Source of the DNA: Bacteroidales bacterium UBA4284
Lineage (GTDB): Bacteria; Bacteroidota; Bacteroidia; Bacteroidales; UBA932
DNA: 7,053 nucleotides
Direction of reading: 5' to 3'
Assembly (NCBI GenBank): GCA_002395925.1
Contig: DGVM01000208.1
Coordinates: 1-7,053 of the forward strand
Below the pieces are notes generated by a model, which worked only from the letters and a program-made list of their open reading frames with translations, made no database searches and was not told the DNA's origin. Shown here in pieces: positions 1-6,418 of the stretch. The position numbers and the translations under genes are program-made. Position 1 is the first letter of the stretch. Each line of letters opens with the position of its first letter.

Positions 1-832
1 AGCCTTCGGGAGAGTTGAACGAGAAACTGTGTGGCTGAGGTTCCTGCAGTGAGAGCCCTGTCTTGGGATCTACGAGATGCTTGGAGAAGTGGCGCAGGCT
101 CCCGTCGTCGGTGGCGAGCACTGCTACGGAGCCCTTGCCTACGCTGATTGCGTTGGCTACGGAACGGCGTACCCGGGCCTCGTCGCCTTCTCCTGGCTTG
201 AGCTTGTCGATTACGAGTTCGATGAAGTGGGCCTTGTAGCGGTCGAGGGCCTCAACCTCCTGCAGCTCCATTATTTCGCCGTCGATGCGTATCTGCGAAT
301 AGCCCCGGCGCCTCATCTGCTCGAAGAGTTCCCTGTAGTGTCCCTTGCGTCCCCTTACCAGCGGCGCGAGCAATATGCACTTGCGCCCAGCGTATTCCCT
401 GATGATAAGATCGACTATCTGGGAGTCGGTGTAGCGGATCATTTCTTCTCCGCTGACCGGGGAGTATGCGGTTGAGGCTTTTGCGTACAGAAGTCGCAGG
501 AAATCATATATTTCCGTAATGGTGCCGACGGTGGATCTGGGGTTTGCGCTGGTGGTCTTCTGTTCTATGGCGATGATGGGGCTCAGGCCGGTGATGCTCT
601 CTACGTCGGGTTTTTCCAGTACGCCCATGAAATGGCGCGCATACGGTGACAGCGTGCCGAGGTAGCGCCTCTGCCCTTCGGCATATATGGTGTCGAAGGC
701 GAGCGAACTCTTGCCGCTCCCGCTCAAGCCTGTGATGACTACGAACTTGCCGCGTGGAATCTGTACGTCCGCGTTCTTTAGGTTGTGAGCCCGGGCGCCG
801 TGTATGTCGATGATTTCTTCTGCCATTGTCAT
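1..832 (-). CDS. uvrA: UvrA, excinuclease ABC subunit A (N-terminal part, cut by window edge)
   Basis: UvrA is the cytoplasmic ATPase that recognises DNA damage and loads UvrB in nucleotide excision repair. I translated 277 codons on the minus strand; the frame is open at base 1, so the C-terminal two thirds are missing. Visible: Walker A GLSGSGKSS at residues 35-43, the YARHF-LEKPDV stretch at 64-76, GLSPIIAIEQK at 82-92, NPRSTVGTITEIYDFLRLL at 97-115, and FSFNSPEG at the cut, where the first zinc-finger module normally follows. These are hallmark UvrA blocks. The expected region near residues 121-130 (AYSPVSG) has no cysteine where many UvrAs have a Cys-Pro pair. I chose ATG at 832 because it overlaps the recO stop as ATGA and has AGGGA 9 bases upstream; ATG at 826 (MAEEI) is an in-frame alternative. 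Last visible gene of the minus-strand unit. Confidence 0.97.
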   Translation of the reverse strand, partial: MTMAEEIIDIHGARAHNLKNADVQIPRGKFVVITGLSGSGKSSLAFDTIYAEGQRRYLGTLSPYARHFMGVLEKPDVESITGLSPIIAIEQKTTSANPRSTVGTITEIYDFLRLLYAKASTAYSPVSGEEMIRYTDSQIVDLIIREYAGRKCILLAPLVRGRKGHYRELFEQMRRRGYSQIRIDGEIMELQEVEALDRYKAHFIELVIDKLKPGEGDEARVRRSVANAISVGKGSVAVLATDDGSLRHFSKHLVDPKTGLSLQEPQPHSFSFNSPEG

Positions 833-1479
833 TTGTATAATTCCCTCAGTATCTGCAGGGAACGTATGTTGAGGCGGGTTTCGGTATGGAACCCGATGTA
901 ATCGAGCAGCAGCGATGCCACTGCGTTGCGCTCTGCCCCGTTCATGGGAATGAGAAGGGCGGCCGCAGGGGTGCTCCGCACAAGCTGTCTGACGATATCG
1001 AAGTGCTCTGCGGCAAAGGGCGCCAGATCGTCCAGCGTGGGAGCGAATCCGAGGGCACCCGCGAATTCCAGCAGGAAACGGAGGTGATAATTGGAAAAAT
1101 CGCTTTCCAGGGCATCCAGGGTGAGGATGCTGCGCCTGCACCATTCATACAGACCCTCTTCGCGGGAACCGTCGCGTACCGTGCGCATCAGCACTTCGCT
1201 CATGAAGAGCGTCATGGTGTTCTTGCGTATGTCGTTTCTGATTCCGCTAAGCGGCTCGCTGACGGAAGGGCTCCTGAGTCTCCAGAGCTCCGACTTGGGA
1301 TTCTCCGTTATCTCGCCTTCCAGCAGGGAAAGCGGAAGGAACATGGCCATGGGGGACCCCTTGCCCAGAGCGGTGATGAAACTGCGCCGTCCCCATGTGG
1401 GATTCAGCGTATGCACCACCAGGGAACCTTCTCCGACCTTGGTCGAACCCAGTACGATCAGCGGGCAGGAGTGAACCAT
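829..1479 (-). CDS. recO: RecO, DNA repair/recombination mediator
   Basis: RecO acts with RecR (and RecF) to displace SSB and load RecA on single-stranded gaps. The 216-residue product has the N-terminal OB-fold signature (IVLGSTKVGEGSLVVHTL at 8-25, then WGRRSF) and the helical core with RKNTMTLFMSEVL (85-97), a Trp-Cys plus ILTLDALE segment, SNYHLRFLLEFAGALGF (about 129-145), and the closing LLDYIGFHTETRLNIRSLQILREL. It contains only two cysteines, so it has no four-Cys zinc module like that described in some RecO proteins. It is slightly shorter than the usual roughly 240 residues. The start at 1479 lies 1 base after the stop of the upstream kinase (TGAGATG), and its stop overlaps the uvrA start as ATGA. 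Co-placement with uvrA makes a small DNA-repair block. Confidence 0.95.
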   Translation of the reverse strand: MVHSCPLIVLGSTKVGEGSLVVHTLNPTWGRRSFITALGKGSPMAMFLPLSLLEGEITENPKSELWRLRSPSVSEPLSGIRNDIRKNTMTLFMSEVLMRTVRDGSREEGLYEWCRRSILTLDALESDFSNYHLRFLLEFAGALGFAPTLDDLAPFAAEHFDIVRQLVRSTPAAALLIPMNGAERNAVASLLLDYIGFHTETRLNIRSLQILRELYK

Positions 1480-1480
1480 C

Positions 1481-2476
1481 TCAGAGCGTCTGTCCTCCGA
1501 TGAACTCGCGCATGATGGAAGTGGGAGGTATGGCTGCTATCTCTGCCGGTTTGAGCGCGGTGACCTTGGAGAGGAATGTCAGGAGCGACTGAGCCTTTTC
1601 GTAGGCCGGAGAGGCCTCGGTGATGCCGTAAAGCAGCGGCTCGGCGTAGTACTTGAGCAGGGGGACGTCGTAGAGCGTGGAAGTGTTGAGCACTACCTCG
1701 GCATTTTCCTCGAAGGGGAAGATGTTGAGGGTCTCGCCGCGGCGTACCGAAGGCCAGCGGAGTATGTTTTCCTCGGGGCTGATGCCGCGCACGCGGTTGT
1801 CGCGCACAATACGGCGCAGCAGGCGTTTGTCGGTTGTGCTGTTGTGCACTTTTTCGCCTCCCGGCAGCGATGACAGGGACGATATGTAAATATGGAAGAT
1901 GCGGCTCTGGTCCACGGCGTAGGTGAGCGCCGGGTTGAGGGCGTGGATGCCTTCCATGAACAGTATGTCGTTCTGTTCGAGCTTCATGCGGCGGTCATCC
2001 TCGAAGATGGTACGGCCTGTCTTGAAGTCGAACTTGGGAATAATCACCTCCTTGCCCGAGAGCAGGTCGTTGAGGTTTTCGTTGAGCAGCTCGACGTTCA
2101 TGGCGCCGAGGGCCTCGAAATCGTAATCGCCGTTTTCGTCCAGAGGGGTCTCCTCCCTGGGACGGAAGTAATTGTCGAGTTCGATGACCTTGGGTGATAT
2201 TCCGAGTACCCGGCACTGCTGGGCTATGCGCAGGCTGCTGCTGGTCTTGCCGCTCGAGCTGGGCCCGGACATCATTACGATGCTCGAGCGTCTGCGACGC
2301 CAGAAAATCTGGTCCGCCGCTTCTGCGTATTTGCGTTCCTGGCGGGCTTCGCAAAGGTTTATGAGACTTACGGCCCGGCCATCCTTGAGCACGTCGTTGA
2401 CTTTCTCGATGGTGTCGATTCCGATTGCGGAGCACCAATCCTTGTACTCCTGGCGTGCAGCTTCAATTTTTGTCAT
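1481..2476 (-). CDS. Uridine-kinase-like (PRK family) nucleoside kinase, short form without N-terminal TGS region
   Basis: Probable ATP-dependent nucleoside kinase of the phosphoribulokinase/uridine kinase family, acting in cytoplasmic nucleoside salvage; the exact substrate is not readable from sequence. The 331-residue product has Walker A GPSSSGKT (71-78), an ELDNYF segment with a candidate catalytic Asp101, FMEGIHALNP (173-182), TTDKRLLRRIVRD (214-226), RWPSVRRGE (240-248), NIFPFEENAEV and a closing IPPTSIMREFIGG (316-328). These match the C-terminal kinase half of the Bacteroidales/Firmicutes proteins of about 550 residues. The N-terminal TGS and ThrRS-like portion of those proteins is absent. 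The frame stays open upstream to 3079, but that part is Arg-rich and overlaps the hydrolase gene, so it is not coding. ATG at 2476 gives an ATGA overlap with the hydrolase stop and a sensible N-terminus (MTKIEAARQEY). Confidence 0.9.
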   Translation of the reverse strand: MTKIEAARQEYKDWCSAIGIDTIEKVNDVLKDGRAVSLINLCEARQERKYAEAADQIFWRRRRSSIVMMSGPSSSGKTSSSLRIAQQCRVLGISPKVIELDNYFRPREETPLDENGDYDFEALGAMNVELLNENLNDLLSGKEVIIPKFDFKTGRTIFEDDRRMKLEQNDILFMEGIHALNPALTYAVDQSRIFHIYISSLSSLPGGEKVHNSTTDKRLLRRIVRDNRVRGISPEENILRWPSVRRGETLNIFPFEENAEVVLNTSTLYDVPLLKYYAEPLLYGITEASPAYEKAQSLLTFLSKVTALKPAEIAAIPPTSIMREFIGGQTL

Positions 2477-3150
2477 ATGTATTCGTTGAGTTCCGGGATT
2501 TCCTCCCTTTCGTTGAACGGTTCCAGGAAAGGGTTGGTTGTCATCTCCTGGCCTATCGTGCTCGGGGCTCCGTGCCCCGGATATATCTCGGTGTCGCCCG
2601 GAAGGGCCATCAGTTTTTCCATTATGGAACGTATCAGGCTGTCGTAGTCGCCCAGATACAGGTCGGTCCGTCCGATGGAACCGGCGAAGAGGGTGTCGCC
2701 CGTGAACAGGGTCTTCTCGCTCTCTTCCAGATAACACACGCTGCCAGGCGAATGACCCGGAGTAGTGATGACCCTGAGGTGCAGACCGGCGGCGTCGATT
2801 ATCTGTCCGTCGGTTACCGGAGTGGTCTCGTAGCCCAGTTCGGGTACGTTTATGCCGAATTTGGAGACCCTCTGGAAGTATTCGACAACGGGCTTGTCGG
2901 CGTCGGACATATAGACCGGGACACCGTAGAGACGAACCAGCTGCGCTACGCCGTACATGTGGTCCATGTGGCCGTGCGTGAGGAGGATGGCCTCGGGGAC
3001 AAGGCCTCCGGCGCGCATGTATTCCAGTATGCGTCCGCCCTCCTCGGGAGTCTCGAATCCGGGGTCTATTACGATGCACCTGCCGGGAGCTCCGCTGACT
3101 ATCAGCGTGTTCTCGCTAAGCCTGCCGACTACGAATCTGCGGATGTCCAT
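2473..3150 (-). CDS. MBL-fold metallo-hydrolase, glyoxalase II-like (YcbL/GloC type)
   Basis: Metallo-beta-lactamase-fold hydrolase of 225 residues, probably binding two metal ions. Metal ligands visible in order: THGHMDH at 58-64 (His59, His61, Asp63, His64), His133 in TPGHSPGSV, Asp152 in GDTLF, and His193 in YPGHG. The GRTD segment (160-163) and the TTNPFL tail (204-209) are typical of the single-domain glyoxalase II-like group, which hydrolyses thioesters such as S-lactoylglutathione analogues. It lacks the long C-terminal domain of classical GloB. Substrate is not certain; Bacteroidales usually lack glutathione, so another thiol ester is possible (inference). It is first in the leftward unit, 14-20 bases downstream of a TAnnTTTG element, and its stop overlaps the start of the nucleoside kinase. 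No clear Shine-Dalgarno sequence is seen. Confidence 0.92.
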   Translation of the reverse strand: MDIRRFVVGRLSENTLIVSGAPGRCIVIDPGFETPEEGGRILEYMRAGGLVPEAILLTHGHMDHMYGVAQLVRLYGVPVYMSDADKPVVEYFQRVSKFGINVPELGYETTPVTDGQIIDAAGLHLRVITTPGHSPGSVCYLEESEKTLFTGDTLFAGSIGRTDLYLGDYDSLIRSIMEKLMALPGDTEIYPGHGAPSTIGQEMTTNPFLEPFNEREEIPELNEYI

Positions 3151-3165
3151 TTCGTGTGAAGATTA

Positions 3166-3198
3166 TTTGGCAAAAATACGAAATTCTGTTTATTTTTG
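3166..3198 (+). promoter_or_regulatory. Bacteroidota-type promoter for the first deoxynucleoside kinase
   Basis: A -33-like TTTG at 3166-3169 is followed after 21 bases by TATTTTTG at 3191-3198, a perfect TAnnTTTG -7 box. The predicted start near 3205 leaves a leader of only about 13 bases before ATG 3218, with no purine-rich Shine-Dalgarno core. The promoter overlaps the divergent leftward promoter, so the two probably compete for polymerase. Confidence 0.7.
3171..3178 (-). promoter_or_regulatory. Bacteroidota-type -7 box for the leftward operon
   Basis: On the minus strand this reads TATTTTTG, a perfect TAnnTTTG match. Transcription would begin about 7 bases downstream, leaving a leader of roughly 14 bases before the hydrolase ATG at 3150. 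No convincing TTTG/TTG -33 box stands at the normal distance; the nearest TTG is 25 bases upstream. The assignment rests on the -7 box, the position and the lack of any other spacer. Confidence 0.6.
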
Positions 3199-3217
3199 TA
3201 AGACAAGAGACAAACAA

Positions 3218-3832
3218 ATGCATATAGGAATAGCTGGCAATATCGGATGCGGCAAGACTACGCTTACGCGCATGCTTTCCGAACATTACGGATGGACCCC
3301 CAAGTACGAGGCCGTCACATACAATCCCTATCTGGAAGATTACTACAAAGACATTCCACGCTGGTCTTACAACCTGGAGACATATTTCCTGGCGCAGCGC
3401 TTCAAGGATGTGCTGGAGATAGCGTCCTCCAAGGATGTCATCATCCAGGACCGCACCCTGCTGGAAGGGGTGCACATCTTCGTGGCCAACAATTACGAGC
3501 AGGGCAATCTTTCGGAGCGCGATTACGACACCTACATGCAGCTTTTCCGGCTCATGATGTCCATGGTGAATCCGCCGGACCTGCTGATCTATCTCAAGTC
3601 GAGCGTGCCCCATCTCGTGTCCCAGATACAGAAAAGGGGGCGCGATTACGAGCAGAGCATCAGCCTTGAGTATCTTTCCGGGCTCAACCGTCATTATGAG
3701 GAGTGGATAGGCTCTTACAAGGGACGGCTCCTGGTCATAGACGCCGACTCCATGGATTTCGAGCACAATCCGGAAGATTTCTCTTCCATCACCGACAAAA
3801 TCGACGCTGAACTTTTCGGCCTTTTCAAATAA
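3218..3832 (+). CDS. Deoxynucleoside kinase, paralogue 1 (Glu54 form)
   Basis: A 204-residue kinase of the dNK family (dGK/dAK/dCK/TK2-like), which phosphorylates deoxynucleosides to 5'-monophosphates in cytoplasmic salvage. Visible: P-loop GNIGCGKT (7-14); a conserved Glu31 followed by NPYLEDYY (36-43); YNLETYFLAQRF (51-62); the catalytic-region QDRT (77-80) in place of the usual E/D-R-S; DLLIYL (121-126); and the arginine-rich LID QKRGRDYE (138-145). It aligns without gaps with the next gene at about 61% identity by hand count (125 of 204). It carries Glu54 where the paralogue has Gln54. The frame is open back to 2957, but ATG 3218 is right: it matches the start of the paralogue (MHIxIAGNIG) and sits just after a promoter. 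Substrate preference is undetermined; a deoxyguanosine or deoxyadenosine preference is likeliest. Confidence 0.93.
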   Translation: MHIGIAGNIGCGKTTLTRMLSEHYGWTPKYEAVTYNPYLEDYYKDIPRWSYNLETYFLAQRFKDVLEIASSKDVIIQDRTLLEGVHIFVANNYEQGNLSERDYDTYMQLFRLMMSMVNPPDLLIYLKSSVPHLVSQIQKRGRDYEQSISLEYLSGLNRHYEEWIGSYKGRLLVIDADSMDFEHNPEDFSSITDKIDAELFGLFK

Positions 3833-3836
3833 TTGC

Positions 3837-3844
3837 TATCTTTG
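3837..3844 (+). promoter_or_regulatory. Bacteroidota-type -7 box for the second deoxynucleoside kinase
   Basis: TATCTTTG matches TAnnTTTG and lies in the 33-base gap between the two kinases (3833-3865). The expected start near 3851 gives a leader of about 15 bases before ATG 3866. The -33 region falls inside the end of the first kinase gene and shows only a T-rich TTTTCGG stretch, so the promoter may be weak. The second kinase may therefore be transcribed both from here and by read-through. I see no hairpin terminator in the gap. Confidence 0.55.
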
Positions 3845-3865
3845 TAAATTGTAATATTACGGATT

Positions 3866-4492
3866 ATGCACATTGCCATCGCAGGAAATATCGGGAGCGG
3901 CAAGACGACGCTCACCAAGATGCTGGCCGCCCACTATGGGTGGACTCCCAAGTTCGAGCCTGTGGATTTCAATCCATATCTGGCTGATTACTACGAAGAT
4001 ATGGAGCGTTGGTCCTTCAATCTCCAGATTTATTTCCTCAACAAGCGCTTCAAGGATATCCTGGATATCAACAAGTCCGACAAGGTCATCATCCAGGACC
4101 GTACAATCTACGAAGACGCCCGCATATTCGCCCGCAACCTCCACGACATGGGGCTCATGAGCACCCGTGATTTCGAGAATTACACAGATCTCTTCGACCT
4201 GATGATGTCCCTGGTCGGGATGCCCGACCTCCTCATATACCTGCGCTCCACGATTCCAAATCTCATCGCGCAGATACAGAAACGCGGACGCGAGTACGAA
4301 AAGAGCATCCGCATCGACTATCTCACAGGTCTCAACGAGAAATACGAAGATTGGATATCCACTTACAAGGGGAATCTCCTGATAGTGGATGCAGACAACA
4401 TTAAATTCGGTAACAAACCCGAGGACTTCGAACTCATCACCAACATGATCGACGCCAAGCTCTTCGGCCTGTTCCCGGAGGAGGAAAAATGA
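3866..4492 (+). CDS. Deoxynucleoside kinase, paralogue 2 (Gln54 form)
   Basis: A 208-residue dNK-family kinase for deoxynucleoside salvage, a tandem paralogue of the preceding gene. Visible: P-loop GNIGSGKT (7-14), Glu31 in FEPVDFNPYL, FNLQIYFLNKRF (51-62) with Gln54, QDRT (77-80) followed by IYEDARIFA, DLLIYLRS (121-128), and the LID QKRGREYE (138-145). Gln54 aligns with the base-contacting Gln of human dCK (Gln97) and insect dNK by motif position, so it looks like the more canonical of the pair. The IYEDARIF segment resembles the dAK/dCK-type consensus better than the LLEGVHIF of paralogue 1. The product ends in an acidic PEEEK tail whose codons also supply the ribosome-binding site of the next gene; its stop overlaps that gene as ATGA. 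Confidence 0.94.
   Translation: MHIAIAGNIGSGKTTLTKMLAAHYGWTPKFEPVDFNPYLADYYEDMERWSFNLQIYFLNKRFKDILDINKSDKVIIQDRTIYEDARIFARNLHDMGLMSTRDFENYTDLFDLMMSLVGMPDLLIYLRSTIPNLIAQIQKRGREYEKSIRIDYLTGLNEKYEDWISTYKGNLLIVDADNIKFGNKPEDFELITNMIDAKLFGLFPEEEK
4477..4484 (+). promoter_or_regulatory. Strong Shine-Dalgarno sequence ahead of the acyl-CoA ligase
   Basis: GGAGGAGG inside the last codons of the second kinase. It is 4 bases before the ATG at 4489 and 7 bases before the adjacent ATG at 4492. The second spacing is more usual, so translation may begin at 4492. It is the clearest ribosome-binding site in a window where most starts have none. Confidence 0.6.
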
Positions 4493-6411
4493 TGCCGCAC
4501 GACTCCAGACCAACTATAATCGATTTCGTAGAGAAGTACACCGCCATGTACTCAGGTCAGACCTACCTGCGCGAGAAGGTGGATGGTGTCTGGACCGAAA
4601 CATCCTACAAGACCACTCGGGAGCAGGTGAGCCGCTATGCCGCCGGATTCATGGCGCTGGGTCTTCGCAAAGGGGATAAGGTATCCCTTCTTTCCGAGGG
4701 GCGCAACGCATGGATATTCAGTGAGTTGGGTATTATATTCGCAGGCGGCGTCAACGTCCCCATGTCCTTCAAACTGGAGTCCGATCACGACCTGAGTTTC
4801 CGCATCAACCATTCCGACTCCCGCTTCGTCGTGGTTTCGGAGGGTCAGCTTGCGAAGGTCCGCAGGGTGCTTCCGCAGTGCCCGGCGGTGGAGAAGGTCA
4901 TAATCCTCGACGAAGTTCCCACCAGGGAAGGCGAAATGCTTTTCAGCCAGCTGGGCCGCATGGGCGATGAATTCCTTCAGTCCCACCCCGGCGAGCTCGA
5001 AGAGCGAATGGCCACCATCGGCCCCGACGATTACGCCAACATATCTTATACTTCCGGCACTACCGCAGATCCCAAGGGCATACTCCTCACTCACCGCAAT
5101 TATACGGCTAATGTAGAGCAGTCCAGTTCAGTAGTGAGCATAGAGAGGGGCGACGTCATGCTTATCATAACCCCTCTCGACCACTGTTTCGCCCATGTCT
5201 GCGGCATGTACTTCATGATGTGCCACGGAGGCAGCGTAGCTACGGTTCCAGGCGGCAAGAACGCCGTTACCATGCTCAAGAACATCCCCGTCGCCATACG
5301 CGAAACCCGTCCCCATCTCATGCTCTCCGTGCCTGCGATCTCCCGCAATTTCCGCAAGGGCATCGAGGCCGGGATACGCAAGAAAGGCAAGACGGTGGAG
5401 CGCCTGTACGAGTTCGCCCTGTCCAACGCCATCAAGTACAACAGGGAATACTACAATATGGGACGTCCCGCATGGAAGCTCTGGTGGCGCGCACCTATCA
5501 AATCACTGATGGACAAACTGGTATTCAAGAGCGTGCGGGAGAGTTTCGGCGGCCGTCTCAAGTTCTTCGTCGGCGGTGGAGCCCTCCTCGACATAGAGCT
5601 GCAGCGCTATTTCTGCGCCATCGGCATGCCTATATTCCAGGGATACGGACTCTCCGAGGCCACGCCCGTCATCTGCTCCAACTCAGCAGGTCACGCCCGT
5701 TTTGGCTCCTCGGGCCGTACGGTCCAGCCCATGGACATAAAGATCTGCGACGAAAACGGCGAGCAGCTGCCTGTCGGGCAGACCGGCGAAATCGTTATCC
5801 GCGGCGAGAATGTGATGGCCGGTTATTGGAAGAACCCCGAGGCAACCGCCTCCACGATAGTGGACGGCTGGCTGCACACCGGCGACCGCGGATACCTCTG
5901 CAAGGACGATCCCCGCTACCTTTACGTGACCGGACGTTTCAAGAGTCTCCTCATATCCTCCGACGGCGAAAAGTATTCGCCCGAGGGCTTCGAGGACAGC
6001 CTGGCCGACGGCTCCCGCTACATCGACGCATCGGTACTCTACAACAACCAGAGCCCCTGGACCGCCGTCCTGGTCATTCCCGCAAAGGCCGCGCTTGCCG
6101 AGGCTGTAAAATCGAAAGGGCTCGATCCCGACAGCGAAGAGGGCCGCAAAGCCCAGCTGGACATAATCCAGGCTGAGGTCGATTCGTACCGTCCAGGCGG
6201 CCGTCATGCAGGCCTTTTCCCGGAAAAATGGCTTCCTGCCGCAATAATAGTGGGCGAGGAGCCCTTCACGGAGCAGAACGGCATGCTCAACACCACGTCC
6301 AAGATGGTACGTGCCAAGGTGGAGAAATTCTATGCAGAACGCATAGCCTACGCCATGACGGCGGAGGGCAAGCTGCTTTATAACCGCAAGAATATTGAAT
6401 CACTAAAATAA
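4489..6411 (+). CDS. Long-chain fatty acid--CoA ligase (AMP-forming, ANL superfamily)
   Basis: A 640-residue adenylate-forming enzyme that would activate a fatty acid (or related carboxylate) with ATP and CoA through an acyl-AMP intermediate. Motifs in order: YTSGTTADPKG (187-197, phosphate-binding loop); VGGGALLD (361-368); GYGLSEATP (385-393, adenine/Mg loop); GWLHTGD (460-466) with the ribose-binding Asp466; GRFK (482-485), the hinge; and Lys605 in NTTSKMVR, the probable catalytic lysine of the C-terminal domain. Both domains are complete, and the length and LSEATP motif fit the long-chain group rather than acetyl-CoA synthetase. Ala193 replaces the usual Gly/Ser of the P-loop signature. 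No signal peptide or membrane segment is evident, so the enzyme is cytosolic or peripheral. The start overlaps the kinase stop (ATGATG); ATG 4492 is an alternative. Chain-length specificity cannot be read here. Confidence 0.93.
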   Translation: MMPHDSRPTIIDFVEKYTAMYSGQTYLREKVDGVWTETSYKTTREQVSRYAAGFMALGLRKGDKVSLLSEGRNAWIFSELGIIFAGGVNVPMSFKLESDHDLSFRINHSDSRFVVVSEGQLAKVRRVLPQCPAVEKVIILDEVPTREGEMLFSQLGRMGDEFLQSHPGELEERMATIGPDDYANISYTSGTTADPKGILLTHRNYTANVEQSSSVVSIERGDVMLIITPLDHCFAHVCGMYFMMCHGGSVATVPGGKNAVTMLKNIPVAIRETRPHLMLSVPAISRNFRKGIEAGIRKKGKTVERLYEFALSNAIKYNREYYNMGRPAWKLWWRAPIKSLMDKLVFKSVRESFGGRLKFFVGGGALLDIELQRYFCAIGMPIFQGYGLSEATPVICSNSAGHARFGSSGRTVQPMDIKICDENGEQLPVGQTGEIVIRGENVMAGYWKNPEATASTIVDGWLHTGDRGYLCKDDPRYLYVTGRFKSLLISSDGEKYSPEGFEDSLADGSRYIDASVLYNNQSPWTAVLVIPAKAALAEAVKSKGLDPDSEEGRKAQLDIIQAEVDSYRPGGRHAGLFPEKWLPAAIIVGEEPFTEQNGMLNTTSKMVRAKVEKFYAERIAYAMTAEGKLLYNRKNIESLK

Positions 6412-6418
6412 TCACATT

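Larger units (their letters stand above)
3218..4477 (+). repeat. Tandem duplication of a deoxynucleoside kinase gene
   Basis: The two adjacent kinase genes encode products that align without a single gap over 204 residues, with about 61% identical positions by hand count. Strongest conservation is in the P-loop, QDRT, DLLIYL and LID regions; greatest divergence is at residues 81-100. The degree of divergence points to an old duplication, not a recent copying or assembly artefact. Confidence 0.85.

Noticed and set aside
77..475. A 132-residue plus-strand frame opposite uvrA
   Set aside because: It is the complement of a strongly conserved UvrA segment and has no independent evidence.
886..1503. 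A 205-residue plus-strand frame opposite recO
   Set aside because: Low-complexity composition typical of the complement of a GC-rich gene; no motif, and recO is clear on the other strand.
2477..3079. A 201-codon upstream extension of the nucleoside kinase frame
   Set aside because: It is Arg/His/Pro-rich with no family resemblance and lies fully inside the hydrolase gene on the same strand, whose metal-ligand motifs are intact. The kinase starts at 2476.
2957..3217. Upstream extension of the first deoxynucleoside kinase to give 291 residues
   Set aside because: The added 87 residues are antisense to the hydrolase and have no counterpart in the paralogue. The promoter at 3166-3198 lies inside the extension.
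3833..3865. Possible terminator between the two deoxynucleoside kinases
   Set aside because: No inverted repeat followed by a T run is visible; the gap is better explained by the TATCTTTG promoter box.
3116..4513. Two long antisense frames (3116-3766 and 3857-4513) that mirror each other across the kinase pair and share residues
   Set aside because: Their similarity follows from the two sense genes being paralogues with the same codon phasing. The sense frames carry all known motifs.
5220..6176. A 318-residue plus-strand frame within the acyl-CoA ligase gene
   Set aside because: Very Arg/His-rich out-of-frame reading of a gene with complete ANL motifs. It has no promoter or start context of its own.
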